This document shows, one piece after another, positions 1 through 11,592 of a DNA stretch of 64,000 nt. The notes beneath the pieces were generated by a model. It saw only the letters and a program-made list of their open reading frames with translations, had not been told where the DNA came from and did not search any database. A program made the position numbers and the translations under genes. Origin of the DNA: Paracentrotus lividus (lineage: Eukaryota; Echinodermata; Echinoidea; Camarodonta; Echinidae); assembly GCA_940671915.1 (NCBI GenBank), contig CALNVZ010000174.1, positions 20,216,091 through 20,280,090 on the forward strand, given 5' to 3'. Positions within the stretch are counted from its first letter, which is position 1. Each line of letters starts with the position of its first letter.

Positions 1-2
1 GG

Positions 3-121
3 TCGTCGGTCCCAATGACCAGGGTAGTGGATGCTTTGGTCTACAGGGGGCAGAATGGATCTGTTAGCAAAGCACTGAGCATTCTGGCATTAGATGGAAA
101 GATCTTGGAGGATGATGCTAG
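3..121 (+). CDS. membrane protein gene, partial exon (first in window)
   Basis: Only the third forward frame is open. It reads V-P-M-T-R-V-V-D-A-L-V-Y-R, includes an N-G-S sequon, and ends in phase 2 at a GTAAGA donor at 122. The exon start lies left of the window. It is predicted to be extracellular. Confidence 0.6.
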
Positions 122-752
122 GTAAGATTTAAAACATCAATAGGTTTGATTCTCTTCATTTGACATTAAAAGATTGATGTAGAGCTTTTGCTTTTTCGAT
201 AAAAGGTATTTAGAAAGATGGACAATGATATTAAAATATGGCAAAATATGTACTATCATTATGTCTCATACTTGGTTGAAATTAAAATGTTAGTCATCTT
301 AAAAGATGTATCAGAATTTTCAACCAGTAGCTTAATGGCAAAGATGTTTGATGGTAATTCTGTCTATTTATAACATGCTTTGCTTTCATTTACTTGATCA
401 ATATGTGTTTTCATCTTCTAGCTACCTACCTGGAGATGAGACCTTGTCTCGATGCTCCTGCTGTGAGTTAAGAGCTGATGGTGCTTTTATGCTGACAAGT
501 TCTACCCCAGGGTATGACAATGCCTGCCCCAAGACCCAGTATGGACAGACCATCCACCTACGTCTCAAAGATGCAGACTTTGAAGAGTGGCAGAGTAAGG
601 CTCGGGAGTTGGAAGGCTGCTCTCAGGGATGCTGTAGTGGAGGGGGTCAGAGGAGAATGCAAGTGCAGATTCAATTCAAACTACCTAAAAGGTGGTTATG
701 GTAGACATAAGTTTGTCTTTTATGACAATACTTAGAAATTAACCCCCAAAAA

Positions 753-798
<46 letters not shown>

Positions 799-3188
799 CT
801 CTTCTTCTCTTTTTTTTCTTTTTTCTTAAAAAAAAAAAAATATATTAATGCTCAGGTTTTAGAAAAAAACCTTGATGGAAAAGTACATGATTTGAAATAA
901 TGTAATTTTGGTACATCCTCACTACAATAATATGTGAGCATTTTTAAAAATAAAGTTGACAGAATACTGATAATCATTCACTTACTAGTTGTGCACAAAC
1001 TTTGGGCTGTTTGTTTGTTTTGTTTTTTTTTGCTCAGTTGAATATTTTTCTGGGGCATGGTACATGTAAATTGCTTTCCTCACCCCCTTCCCTTCCTCCA
1101 GACCTCTTCAAATATGTGAGCGACTAGTGACACGTAAGTATAGTAATTCATTTTTTTATTTTGTTCCACCAGATGAAACATTTCTGAATGGGAGTGTGAT
1201 ATACCAAGCTAATCTTGCTGCTGTGAGCACAGGCCAGGCATCAGAACTCATTGAGGCTTATACCAGATTTGTGAAGAAAACTGAAAGTTTAGAGATCTTT
1301 GGTGTGGCCTACAGCGTAGACAGAGACTGCATCATGGATTGCAAAGCTAAAAGAAATAACTTGGCTATTCTACAGCACCCAGGTATGTCTAAGTTTGGTG
1401 GTTTTTTACTCTTACATACTTTATTTTCTATCAAGCTGAATACCCCCTAGGACCACTTCCCTCAAGACAACTGCCAGGGAAATCTACCACCAAGGGCAAC
1501 TAATCTCCCATATAACTATTACCCAATTACCCTTATGACCAATATTTTTGATATCAGGGTTAATTAGATAAGTAGGGATATGTCTGGGGACTAATTGTCA
1601 GAGATTGCAGTTGTCCCGGAGGGTTACACAGGGGAGAGATATCTAGGGAGTCTCCTGATGAGATAGTACAGGGACAATCTTTTGATGGTGTCTCTATATA
1701 ACCTGAAATTTTCTCAAGGCTTATATTTTCATGAATCATTCTTGGGAAATTTCACTTCAATATAAAGGCTTTTTATAGTAACGAAACACTACAAAAATAA
1801 TGAAAAATAAGCCCTTGTGTATTCACCCTCCTCGTCCAAAATAACACAAATTTGGGCTTATATAGTATTACATGTTTTAAAATGAAGCACTGTAAAGTCT
1901 AAGTCTTTTAGTAATACATCAATCAAGATAACTATATGATAAGATAATAAACTATACTTGAAAACAAATTTCATTTATGAATAGATTTCATGCAAGTCAT
2001 TATATATTTGAGTCATTGAAAGTGTGTTTAAAGTCTATATTTAACCAACTCTTGTGATGGGGACTTTATTATTGACCTTTGCTTATTCTGATTGCATTCG
2101 CATTTAAATTTCAATTATTTCCGGGATTAATCTCCAAAGGTTTACTAAATTTCCTGTTTTAATTATAATATCTCTCTATTTCATTTCCTAATGACTAGCC
2201 CCAGCTGTGATTGTTGGAGTTACCCTTACTGTCATCATAGCTTTAGTCTTTGCTATTGCGGTGTTCACTTACATCAAACGGAAAAAAGGCAGTAATTTTA
2301 CAACGTAAGTTATAAGAATCAAGAGGTTTGATAAAGATTCTGGCAATATAGATTGAAAGTAAAAGAAAAGGAGATAGATGATTAGTTCTGAAGATGATTA
2401 GCATATTGAATATAGAGCTTTAAAATATATTAAGGGGTCATATTTTAATTATTACAGAGAGGAGAGTGACAGAGACCTCGTACCTTTATTTATTTATTTA
2501 TTCATTCAAACATATTTAAACAGGATAATATGATCAGATTTAACAAAGTAAAGAGCTGTAATACACTTGGTCCTGGTAGTGTATGTATAAAAACCATCTG
2601 TCAGGTAGCGTTCAGCACTGACGATAGTGATGGCATTACCTTATTTGCCATTGTGGGGGTATTGCATGTGTAGTTTTTGGTTGAGTACTTACATGTTCCT
2701 GGAGGATGCAGTGTTGGTTGGGAAGTTGTTCAGTATTGGATTACCAAAGTGTGTCCATGTGGCACCTAGGAAGAAATGGGAATGCCTATTCAGAATATAT
2801 ATTTGTTTAAATCTACAGTTTTTTTATTTAGTGAAGAAGTATTTTAGTGTGTATATAAAGTATTAAAACTGTGAAAGATATCAAGTATGGATTTAGATAA
2901 ATTGTTAGTGAGAAATTAAGTCTTTTGATCACCTCCTATAGGAGATCCTTTCGATGGTTCAAGGAAGAGAATGACTTGGACGATGAGTTCCGAGTCACTG
3001 ATGCGTGTCAGCTTGATGATCTGGATGTACTCTCCCAGGCTGTCAATAGCGATAACTTTGTCAATCCTGTCCGAACTCTACCATCAATGCTTCAGGCCAG
3101 TTTATCAGCTAGAAGATGGGATCAGGACCCGGGGAATGGACCAATCAGTGTGGATCTAGAAGTGGATACAAGCATTAGTTATGCTTGA
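3..3188 (+). CDS. 3' part of a single-pass membrane protein gene (5 exons, 5' end outside window)
   Basis: The model joins 3..121, 422..691, 1102..1382, 2199..2304 and 2942..3188. All junctions have GT/AG ends and the phases agree (2, 2, 1, 2), leaving one open frame of about 340 residues that ends in TGA at 3186-3188. In order the product shows an ectodomain with Cys clusters (CSCC, GCSQGCC), two N-G-S sequons, a juxtamembrane stretch whose F-L-N-G-S-V-I-Y resembles the G/SVVV autocleavage region of SEA domains, one hydrophobic helix of about 23 residues followed by KRKK, and an acidic, Ser-rich tail ending S-I-S-Y-A. This is a type I membrane topology. I do not recognise the family; the SEA reading is an inference from one motif and its position next to the membrane. 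The next gene on this strand is numb, about 12 kb downstream. Confidence 0.75.
122..421 (+). other. intron of membrane protein gene
   Basis: This phase-2 intron has a GTAAGA donor and TAG acceptor. It is AT-rich and no other feature is visible. Confidence 0.7.
422..691 (+). CDS. membrane protein gene, cysteine-rich ectodomain exon
   Basis: The acceptor is a pyrimidine-rich ATCTTCTAG at 413-421 and the donor is AG/GTGGTT at 692. The encoded 90 residues begin S-Y-L-P-G-D-E-T and contain CSCC, N-A-C-P-K and GCSQGCC, so several disulphides are likely. It enters and leaves in phase 2. The GTGGTT donor is weaker than the others in this gene, but it is the one that keeps the phase with the next exon. 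Confidence 0.7.
692..1101 (+). other. intron with long poly-T/poly-A tract
   Basis: This phase-2 intron contains a T run from about 759 to 798, a CT-rich stretch to about 826 and an A run to about 840. The tract is a plain homopolymer repeat. Nothing else is recognised. Confidence 0.65.
1102..1382 (+). CDS. membrane protein gene, juxtamembrane SEA-like exon
   Basis: The acceptor TTCCTCCAG ends at 1101 and the donor GTATGT starts at 1383. The 281 bases are open throughout in the frame set by both neighbours. The exon encodes the membrane-proximal ectodomain, including T-F-L-N-G-S-V-I-Y-Q-A-N-L and a later Cys pair (D-R-D-C-I-M-D-C). G-S-V followed by hydrophobic residues, just outside a transmembrane helix, recalls the cleavage loop of SEA domains; this is an inference. 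Bases 1134-1172 (39 nt, in frame, stop-free) have perfect GTAAGT and CAG ends, so they may be spliced out in some transcripts. Confidence 0.7.
1383..2941 (+). other. introns flanking the transmembrane exon
   Basis: These are two introns, 1383-2198 and 2305-2941, on either side of the exon at 2199-2304. Both are AT-rich. No mobile element ends or RNA genes were recognised; a short ATTT repeat lies near 2486-2503. Confidence 0.6.
2199..2304 (+). CDS. membrane protein gene, transmembrane exon
   Basis: The exon lies between acceptor ATGACTAG (ending 2198) and donor GTAAGT (2305). It enters in phase 1 and leaves in phase 2. It encodes a helix beginning V-I-V-G-V-T-L-T-V-I-I-A, directly followed by K-R-K-K, a typical stop-transfer sequence placing the C-terminus in the cytoplasm. 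Confidence 0.8.
2942..3188 (+). CDS. membrane protein gene, last coding exon (cytoplasmic tail)
   Basis: The acceptor CACCTCCTATAG ends at 2941. The exon encodes 81 residues and stops with TGA at 3186-3188. The tail starts R-S-F-R-W-F-K-E-E, is then acidic (D-L-D-D-E-F, D-D-L-D), and ends S-I-S-Y-A. I see no kinase, ITAM or NPxY motif. The C-terminal S-Y-A is at best a weak PDZ ligand. Confidence 0.75.
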
Positions 3189-6100
3189 TATTCAGATGTT
3201 TTGTGTTTTTGAGGTAGTTTTGAGTTCAGTAATTGAACTATACAACAAATGTTTTTATTTGCATTTAGAGTTGAAAGATTTCTACCAAAGTTATATGGTA
3301 TAGCAGAGCTCAGCGATAAAAAAAAATATATAGACACATATCTTACTCGTTATATTCATGCATATCTTCACACCCACCTTGCATTCCTTTTCAGTAAGTT
3401 ATAATTTAGTTTATGTTTTGTTCAGCCAACCAAGTCCATTATTGAGTGATACAATATGAAATGACCTTCAAATCTTTTTTTTTTGTAAAATATGATTTCC
3501 TCTTCAGAGCTCAAGATTATCCTGACATCAAAACTTGATTGTAAGGTGGTCTAAGGAACCAAATGTACCATAGTTTTGGAAATTACTCCAGTTCCTATGC
3601 CATGAGTATTTTAAAGAATTGATTTTACCTACACTTTTACCGAAAAATCTTGCCATAGACAATTTGGAAATTAGGAATAAATAAGCATATTTATCTGTTG
3701 CAACTTCCAGAAAATCGAATTTTCTTTATCTTTTTAAGAAAATCTTGCCTTAAATGAATGTACTAGTGAGTGTGTGTGTGATGCTGTAGTGCTATAGCTA
3801 TAGTGCAATACCAGCATGAGTTCTCATCTTGGAAAATGAGACCTTTTCTGAGAAAGTGTCCTACTTCTCAAATGGATAAATAGATGCGCAGTCGACTCCT
3901 GTTATAATGAGCATAACTTCATCAAGATTTTATTATAACAAGGTGATTCCACATGTTACAATTTGAAATGTGCACATATGTATATGTGCTTATACTGGTA
4001 TTTAGGATATTTCATTATAAGGTAATAGGAATGGTCACAATACCTTGCTATAATGGGAGTGAACTGTAGTAGGATACTAGTGACTCAAAGTAATGTAGTA
4101 TGAGAAATGGATTATTGTATGAAAGAGTTTTATCCATTTCATTTTCAATTCAATTGAGTTTAATTTTGCACTAAGTAGAGAAATGAAATCAATGATTGAA
4201 TGAACGTAAGTGGAAACGGCCTGGTGAATGAAAGCTTTCCAAATTGAAAGGTGAATGATTACTGAAGGTTTGCATACTTGTATGTAAGAAGAACAAAATT
4301 TTCCTTTCGCATGACTTGCTCTGTATGAGACAAATACATATATCATTGAGATTTGCCTTATTAACGAAAATGTTTAGCTGATATGTAAAGGAATTTCATG
4401 TTGGTGGCATTTTTGTTGAAATCATGCCAGAACAATAATCTTGATGCTTGACCAAAATGTATTACCATTTTTCATCCAAACACTACTGAACCTTGGTAGT
4501 TTAATACTATGGGTAAAAAGCATTTCAAATTTAGAAGGTATTTATGGACATTCATAAATGTATGGGGAAATCAAATTTCAATGAATTTGAAAAATTAACA
4601 TCAGCCTATTAACATGTATATCATAGTAAATTGTTAATTACTTAATCACGATTTAAAACACACTTTATAAAGTTTATGTACCTCAAGACTTAAGCTTGTT
4701 TAAATTAAGAGTTACATTTTGTAAAGGTAAAATGAATTGAATTTGCTTTATATATATCTGCTTTGCATATTACTCCATATTATTGCATAAATTGAAGAAC
4801 TCACCTTTTATCGTCCAAAATGAATCATCATAGTAACAGATCTTCTAGAAGCAAAACAATCATATATTCCTCACAGAAAAAATGAAATATCTTTGCTGTT
4901 ATCCCATATTTTTATATTTTATATGGTGCTGCCATTGTTACAGGCAGCTTGTTATGAGTGTACAGTGTAAATCAATACCAAACTCTCTTGCCAAAAAAAA
5001 AAAAAAAATCTATCAACACCTTGAAAAATAAATTTATGCCTTGGTATTCAAAATAAAATTGAGTATTTGTGTCACTACATGTATCGTGTTTCGAATGATT
5101 TGTATATAGATCCTACTACAAGTTATAAATGTAAAAGTATCAGCATCAACTATGCTCAAAGTTGGAAGTATGAGTGTAAGAATTTAAAAACCACTTTTAA
5201 TGCATTGTGCTCATTGTAATCCAATCGTAGAAAATTACCATTTGTTTTATTACTCACACTGTATTATACATAATTTTACTATATTATTTTTAACCATTCC
5301 ATTGTACAATGTATGATATGACTTAACGAAAAATATATTTTACACTAGAAATATCTTTTGTTATGGTATTGAAACATATGAATTGAATGCATGTTTTATG
5401 GGTGAATTTATATGTACAAGAAGTGTGTAGATGTGTGTTCTTTTTCAATGGGTGTAATTTTTTTAAATGTCCATGTCTCGATTTATTTTGCATATGATAC
5501 TTATTTAAAGTTAATTATACATGTCTGTCATGCAGGCTCTTAGAATTAATAATCAAAATCCTTAAATTATTTGGAACATCACGATAACCACTAAAATACA
5601 CTTTGGGTAAAATATTTGTTTCATAGCATGAGAATAATATGTGGGTCCTTTAATACATTTTAACCAAAAAATAACATTTACAAAAAAAAAAAAAAAAGTT
5701 ATTACATATAAGGTAGTTTTGTGCCTTTCAAACGATTTAATAAAACTAAATCACTTTCACCTTTTACTCAAATATTGTAAATGATAACTCAAAGACATAT
5801 TCAGTTCGAGTTAGGAATTATTTTGTGTATTGTAGAAGATTTTGAAAAGGAAAATTGAAAGACTATTTGGATTTGAAAATGGGAGTTGTGTGTTGTTACC
5901 AAAATTTAGATGTACAGATATCAGATGTGTCTATTCTTAAAATTATATCAAATATGTGTTTATATTCATGCTGTTCATATTCTGTGTCCAAATGCCATCT
6001 GGGCAATTTCAAATAAGGTGTTAAATTTATTGATTAGCTTCTTATTCGCTGTCATTTTAGGCACAAATTAGTTTTCCTCCAATTGGTTGATATAATCAAG

Positions 6101-6632
6101 CAAATGTGTGGTGGTGATTCATATGCTGTGGAAATTAAAGATGAACAGAATTTCAAGCTGTCAAAATAATGCATTCATAAACTTCCAAATGACAGAATAT
6201 AGTTACTGAAAGATTGTGTATTGTTCTTTGTAATGGTTATTTTTTCAAGAACACACTCCCACCCTATAGGTAGATTCATATATTCTGTCGAGTCATATTT
6301 TTCAATTAATTTTCAGATTTGTTCACATTTAAAATTGTCTTGTCTATTTGTAACCATTATATATCTACATCTTTTGTATAAAGTATATTTTTTGGTTGTT
6401 CATGATTAAAACATTAATGAAACTCTTAGTGAGTTTAAGCACAATTGGTTGGTCTGCATTATTCTATGTTGTCCAGTGGTTCATTGTAGAAATAGAAACA
6501 TGAATCCTGATATACATTATCTTGAAAAGTGTATTTTTCTCTCTTTTACCTCTTACCAGGGACTTTGTTTAATATATTGACATGTTTAGATATTGAACAA
6601 AAAAACAAAATATATATATATATATATATATA
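3189..6632. other. 3' UTR plus intergenic DNA
   Basis: AT-rich DNA follows the stop codon at 3188. Candidate AATAAA signals occur, for example near 3676 and 5027, but the true poly(A) site cannot be chosen from sequence. Short A runs lie near 4994 and 5683. A TA dinucleotide tract at about 6611-6632 abuts the Tc1-type element. No further coding exon was recognised. Confidence 0.5.
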
Positions 6633-7804
6633 CAGTTGAGGCCAAAAGTTTACATACACCTGGTACGAAAACATATAACTAATATTTTTACCACCATAAG
6701 AACATTGGGCATCATTTATTTCGATGAAGATGGTTAGGTATGGTATTCACTTTGCTTTCAGATGCTTGATCTTATTTCAGTTTGGATAAATTTGATGGGT
6801 CAAAAGTTTACATACACTAACCAAAATTGGTGATGATGCCGCCTGTATTTAGCTTTATTTTTCATTTTTTCACTTGTTAAAGCTGTCAACAAGCTTTCTA
6901 TTTACTTTTCCTGAGATTATTGTCCATTCCCCCAGCAAGATTGCAACAATTCAGTCTCATTTAAAACTTTCCTTGGGCGAATACCATTTGTGGGGTCTTC
7001 CCATATGGTTTGTACAGGGATCTGGTCTGGACATGTGACAACCCCTCCGATATCTCCCCTGTTCTCTATTTCACCTACTGTGAAACAATTCAAATGTATG
7101 GTTAGGTTACTATGATGATTAAAGACTCAATTCTAATATGGTTCCAACTTTCAGGCTGGCATATTGATATGATACTACATGCTCCAACATCACTCAACAC
7201 GAACAATGTATGAACCCCATTGATAAACCCTATTGATTGTAAAATATATATGATGTTGGAGTTTGTAACATCATAATTATGCCAGCCTGAATGTTGGAAC
7301 CACATTAAAATTGAGTCTTTAATCGCCACAATAACCCAGACATTCGTTTTGATTAGTTTTCAAAGTGGGTAAACAGAGAAAAGGGGGATTAAGGAGGGGT
7401 TGTCACATGTTTAGACCAGATCCCTGTACAAACCATATGGGTAGACCCCAAAAATGGTATTCGCTCAAGGAAACCTGCAAATGGGGCTTAATGTTTGCAA
7501 TCTTGCTGGAGGAATGGACAATAATCTCAGGAGAAGTATATGGAAAGCTCACTGACAGCTTCGAAAAGTGAAAAAATAAAGCAAAATACAGGCAGCACCA
7601 TCACCAATTTTGGTTAGTGTATGTAAACTTTTGACCCATTGAATTTATCCAAACTGAAGTAAGATCAACCATATATATGTTTCTAAATATCTTAAATTAG
7701 AACATACTCTCTGAAAACAAATTATATATGATACCCAACCATATTTAAAAAATTGTATTTATATGTTTTCTTACCAGGTGTATGTAAACTTTTGGCCTCA
7801 ATTG
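6633..7804. mobile_element. palindromic Tc1-type non-autonomous transposon (IR/DR ends)
   Basis: The left end begins CAGTTGAGGCCAAAAGTTTA and the right end is its near-perfect reverse complement; both are flanked by TA, the Tc1/mariner target. A second, inner copy of the 'aaaagtttacatacac' core lies at about 6800-6820, with its mirror at about 7614-7636, so each end has the two-repeat IR/DR layout known from Sleeping Beauty-type elements. No transposase is encoded. The inverted repeat does not stop at the ends: blocks around 6950-7060 and 7110-7170 are mirrored at about 7390-7500 and 7260-7325. The whole 1.17 kb therefore folds back on itself around about 7219. Confidence 0.9.
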
Positions 7805-8534
7805 TATATATAACAAACAAATTTAATTTAAAAAACATACAAAAGTGTATATGATATATGTTATGTATATTGTATATAAAAACATGTAATAAAATTTATA
7901 TAGTGCTGCATATTGCAATGCACATCATTACCGGTATATATATATATATATAAATAATTGGCCCTAATTTCAGGAGCAGAAAGAGAGATAAAAAATGTGG
8001 AAGAAACAAGATTGAAGATAGATAATTAGAATATTACTTTTAGAACGGTCTTGTAATTGTTTTCTATCTTGGATCATATCCCAAAATTGTGATTTGTATG
8101 TTTGAAGAAAACAATCATTGATTGAGAATATGAACATGAGGATGGAAATGAAAAGTCTAGGTGTTAATTTACTGACCAATACAGAACTTTAAAAGGGTGC
8201 CTAAACACATTCCTGATAAGTTAAGATATTTGTCCAGAGCTGCAGTCGAGGAAGATTACTGCAGCTGCATAGTTGGAAGAATAGGGGTTTCAAATGGCAA
8301 ATCTGAAACTAGAGGGGACATTATTTTCTTAGATATAGCTTTAATAATATGAATACTCAATTTTTGCTTCTCAAAAACAGAGAGGTTTGAACGCCTGTTG
8401 TGCACCTCCCTGGGTCTGCCACTTTAATTGACAGAATTATTAACTTTAATATCTTGAGAGAGAGAGAGAGAGAAAAAAAGAGGAGGGGGAGACAGAGAGA
8501 GAAAGGGAAATGGTAGAAAAAATTGAATGACACT
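7805..8534. other. intergenic, simple repeats only
   Basis: AT-rich DNA with a short TA tract near 7935-7952 and a GA-rich tract at about 8456-8510. No gene or element ends were recognised. Confidence 0.5.
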
Positions 8535-8580
8535 CAAGCATCAAAACAAAATGACACTAATATTTTGTATTTAATTGCAG

Positions 8581-8732
8581 GTATGTATCCTGAAATTGTT
8601 AAACCAGTGGACACTTATATAGATAATCGTGTAACTGTATATGAATATAGGCCCCCTATAAAAGCCACATATATGGCTTGTGTAAGGACTCGTATGCAGC
8701 GTCCATCTGAAATACATGTTGTTTTAAATTAA
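8581..8732 (+). CDS. exon-like ORF, copy 1 (uncertain)
   Basis: After TTTAATTGCAG (ending 8580), an incoming phase-1 exon would read M-Y-P-E-I-V-K-P-V-D-T-Y-I-D-N and run 49 residues to TAA at 8730-8732. The peptide is of normal composition and not low-complexity, but I recognise no family and see no partner exon. It may be a terminal coding exon or chance. Confidence 0.25.
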
Positions 8733-8796
8733 AAGGGATTCATTCAAAAACAAGCATCAAAACAAAATGACACTAATATTTTGTATTTAATTGCAG

Positions 8797-8948
8797 GTAT
8801 GTATCCTGAAATTGTTAAACCAGTGGACACTTATATAGATGATCGTGTAACTGTATATGAATATAGGCCCCCTATAAAAGCCACATATATGGCTTGTGTA
8901 AGGACTCGTATGCAGCGTCCAACTGAAATACATGTTGTTTTAAATTAA
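8797..8948 (+). CDS. exon-like ORF, copy 2 (uncertain)
   Basis: This is the second copy of the exon-like stretch, with the same acceptor (ending 8796) and stop (8946-8948). It differs from copy 1 by N to D and S to T, both conservative, and the frame is intact. Open frames in both copies with only conservative changes are mildly suggestive of coding function; a very young duplication would explain it as well. Confidence 0.25.
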
Positions 8949-8966
8949 AATGGATTCATTCAAAAA

Positions 8967-10847
8967 CAGCATATACAGGTACTGGTAACTTAATCTAATT
9001 TTACACCAATAGTTTTTCTCATGGCAGCTGTTGCATTATGCATCATCTGCAATCACCGCGGCGCCACCCTTTTCACAAAAATGAACGTGTACTACGTGTG
9101 CATCACATTGGATGCCGCCCATAAAATCAGCATCATGAGCTAGCTCTGGGTGTGTGTGACATGTGTATTTGTGTGTGCATGTGTATCGCGCGATGATGAT
9201 GCAGCATATGCATGCAGTGCAGCTGAAGATAACTCATCAGCAGCAGAAAGAAGATTCACAGGGATTACTCTCGCCATTTGCGTTTTGTTTTTGCAAGCCT
9301 CTCGACAGCCTACGTTTGGTTTCTAGACCAGTCTTGAAGATATTATACATTGGTGTAAGGTACGTACATTCCAAGTGTAGATATATGAATAAATAAATGA
9401 AAATGTTAATTGAACTGAACTTGAGACACGTCTTGGCGGCAGGGGTTTAGAATCTAACACTGCACTGGAAAAAGCAGCTGCGGGTACCGGCTCCGATCCT
9501 AGCCCCATGCTGGATGTGAAATTGTGTGTATCAACCCCCGAAGTGTTGATCTTGATTTTTTAAATTATTAAATAATATTATTTAGGCTATTTTTCTAGGG
9601 CCTATACTATAGCCCTAACTTGTTAGACTCTAGCTTATAAGTTATGGTAACAGATAGTGACCTTTGATTTTTTTTAAAGCCTAACACTTAGATCTAGGTG
9701 TAATAAATATGTTTTTTTGTGTCGATCAATGACAATGTAAAGTAAACTTAAAGCCAACTTTATTTGTGTCATTTAATTTTTGCCTTAGGCTTATTTTGGC
9801 CTGCTTCTTTGCCATGCAATTAACTCGATTTTTACTTTTAAACTAACTTAGATCTTTGATTAGGACTGTCTAGATCTAGCCTTTTAATATGCCAACAATA
9901 CAGGTAGGCTACAACGAAAGAATGGGTACATTTAAAAACATGCATGTCGAGTTGTCCTGTCTTGTTGGAGTGGCTGGGCTTTCTTTGACTTGACATGAAG
10001 TTTTTAAAGTTTTTAATAGTCTTAAGATCTCAGATCTAAATCAAATAGCTATTGTTTCACTTTTCTACACTGACTAAAGACTTTTTTAAATTAGGATTCT
10101 TGCAATAGTCTCGCCTTTTAATATTTTATGAGAAACTAGGAAGAAGTACTAGGTCTAGAAATCTAGATCTAGATCTACCCTCTGTGTGCATTAATTATTT
10201 TACCATCTTCAACATATCCACTTCAGTTAATGATGGAAGATTATTGTAAATCTAACTTTTAATGTGTTATATGATTTATTTGTTCTTTTTTTTTTTTGGG
10301 GGGGGGAGGGGGGCCAACTGTCAAATTGCTTTTGACCCTCTTCCTCAGTTATCAGCTCTTTTGATAATAAAATCATGACACTTTTTTTTCCTCAATTGTC
10401 TCCAGTGTTCTGCTTTTAGGATGAAAATTGGGTTAAGGGGAGATCTACATTAAAATCTTGATAGATCTACGCATTGTAGATTTCAATGTATATCTATGAA
10501 GAAATACCAAATACCGATAAATTGGCCCAAAAGAGATAAGGTTTTTCAAACAGAGCAAGAGGATTCTCAGGTTTCTTATAAGTACATGATTTACAGTATA
10601 AACCTTATGATTGATTGATTTAGGTTTAATTATTCAAAATAAGACTAAGAGGAAGTGAGATATTGACCTCCAACAGAATTTTCTAATAAAATAAATCCTC
10701 TCTCTCTCTCTTTTTTTTTTCTTTTTCTTTTTTTGTGTGGAAGGGACTTTGTGTTTTGTCTAAATTCATGTTGAGAGTCAAGTTATAGGCCTGTACTTCA
10801 TTTACATCAATTCAAACAACAAACTTTGTATATGTTTGATTTGTATA
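8967..10847. other. intergenic; possible 5' UTR exon or promoter near 9050-9360
   Basis: Bases 9050-9360 are richer in CG and in CAG/GCA repeats than their surroundings and end at a consensus donor (AAG/GTACGT, G at 9360). This could be a non-coding first exon of numb, whose coding exon 1 lies 5.9 kb downstream; that is only an inference. The segment 9550-10200 is AT-rich with repeated 'tctagatcta' oligonucleotides. G-rich and CT-rich simple tracts lie near 10292-10313 and 10698-10733. Confidence 0.3.
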
Positions 10848-11592
10848 TGGGCAGTTCCAAGGTAACAGAGTGACATTCATAAGCAACATTTCAGCATTCA
10901 AACAAGTTTATCATCCATACTTTAATCTTTATGTACAAAGAAATGGTTCATGACAAAAGCTGATGGCACCCTCTTTCCAAAATGATAATTTTTTTTTATA
11001 GTGATCCTCTTAATTAATGAGATATGAATATTCATAGTCATGGTTACGGAGTGACGCAAAATGGACATGCATATTTGAGCAGAAAACATTTTACCTAAAG
11101 TCTGTGAAATTTAAATGGCTATTACAATTTTGAGTTATTGATTGGATTCTATGTTATTCTAGGTATAATATGCCACCTTGCATTTAAAAATTGGTTGAAT
11201 ATTTTGTTAATTAAACTTGAACCCATTAGGATTACGGAGTGACATCTGGTTTCCCAGTCTTTTTCGTGAGGAGAAATGCATTATAAAGAAATATTAATAC
11301 CAAAGTTTGTTGGAGTAGTCCATGATAATTACATTAAGCCAAAAAAATTGGCAAAAAGTGACTAGATATAAGAATTAGAGGCATTTAAAGCCCCATAGTC
11401 CCATACATGCAAATTTGGGTTGGATCAATTATTCAGTGCAAGAATACTGAATCACAAATTTTTTAAACTTAAATAATTGGTTGTATTGTAAAGAAGCCTT
11501 TGTGGTAATTTCAGATCCTAATTTTCATTTTCAAAGGCACAGTGGCACATTAAAATTTCAGCTCCATGTCCTGTTTTGCTTGGAATTGCCCA
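10848..11592 (-). mobile_element. GGGCAATTCC-end element A with repeated GGTTACGGAGTGAC motif
   Basis: The ends are TGGGCAGTTCCA (10848-10859) and TGGAATTGCCCA (11581-11592), flanked by TA on both sides. Counting inward from the right end, 9 nt separate the terminus from GGACA (reverse strand, 11567-11571). Inward from the left end, 1 nt separates the terminus from GGTAACAGAGTGACA, and variants of that motif recur at 11042-11056 and 11229-11245. No transposase is encoded. The same layout is found at 49621-51173 and 56476-58560. I take the motif end as the right end, which places this copy on the minus strand. Confidence 0.75.

Larger units (their letters stand above)
8535..8966. repeat. 216-bp tandem duplication carrying an exon-like ORF
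   Basis: Unit 1 (8535-8750) and unit 2 (from 8751) start with the same 'caagcatcaaaac' and are almost identical, differing at only a few bases. Each unit contains a strong acceptor-like sequence (TTTAATTGCAG) followed by about 150 open bases and a TAA stop. The duplication looks recent. Confidence 0.85.

Noticed and set aside
9430..9510. tRNA-like B box (GGCTCCGATCC) suggesting a tRNA or SINE
   Set aside because: No cloverleaf, no matching acceptor stem and only a poor A box; no second copy in the window.
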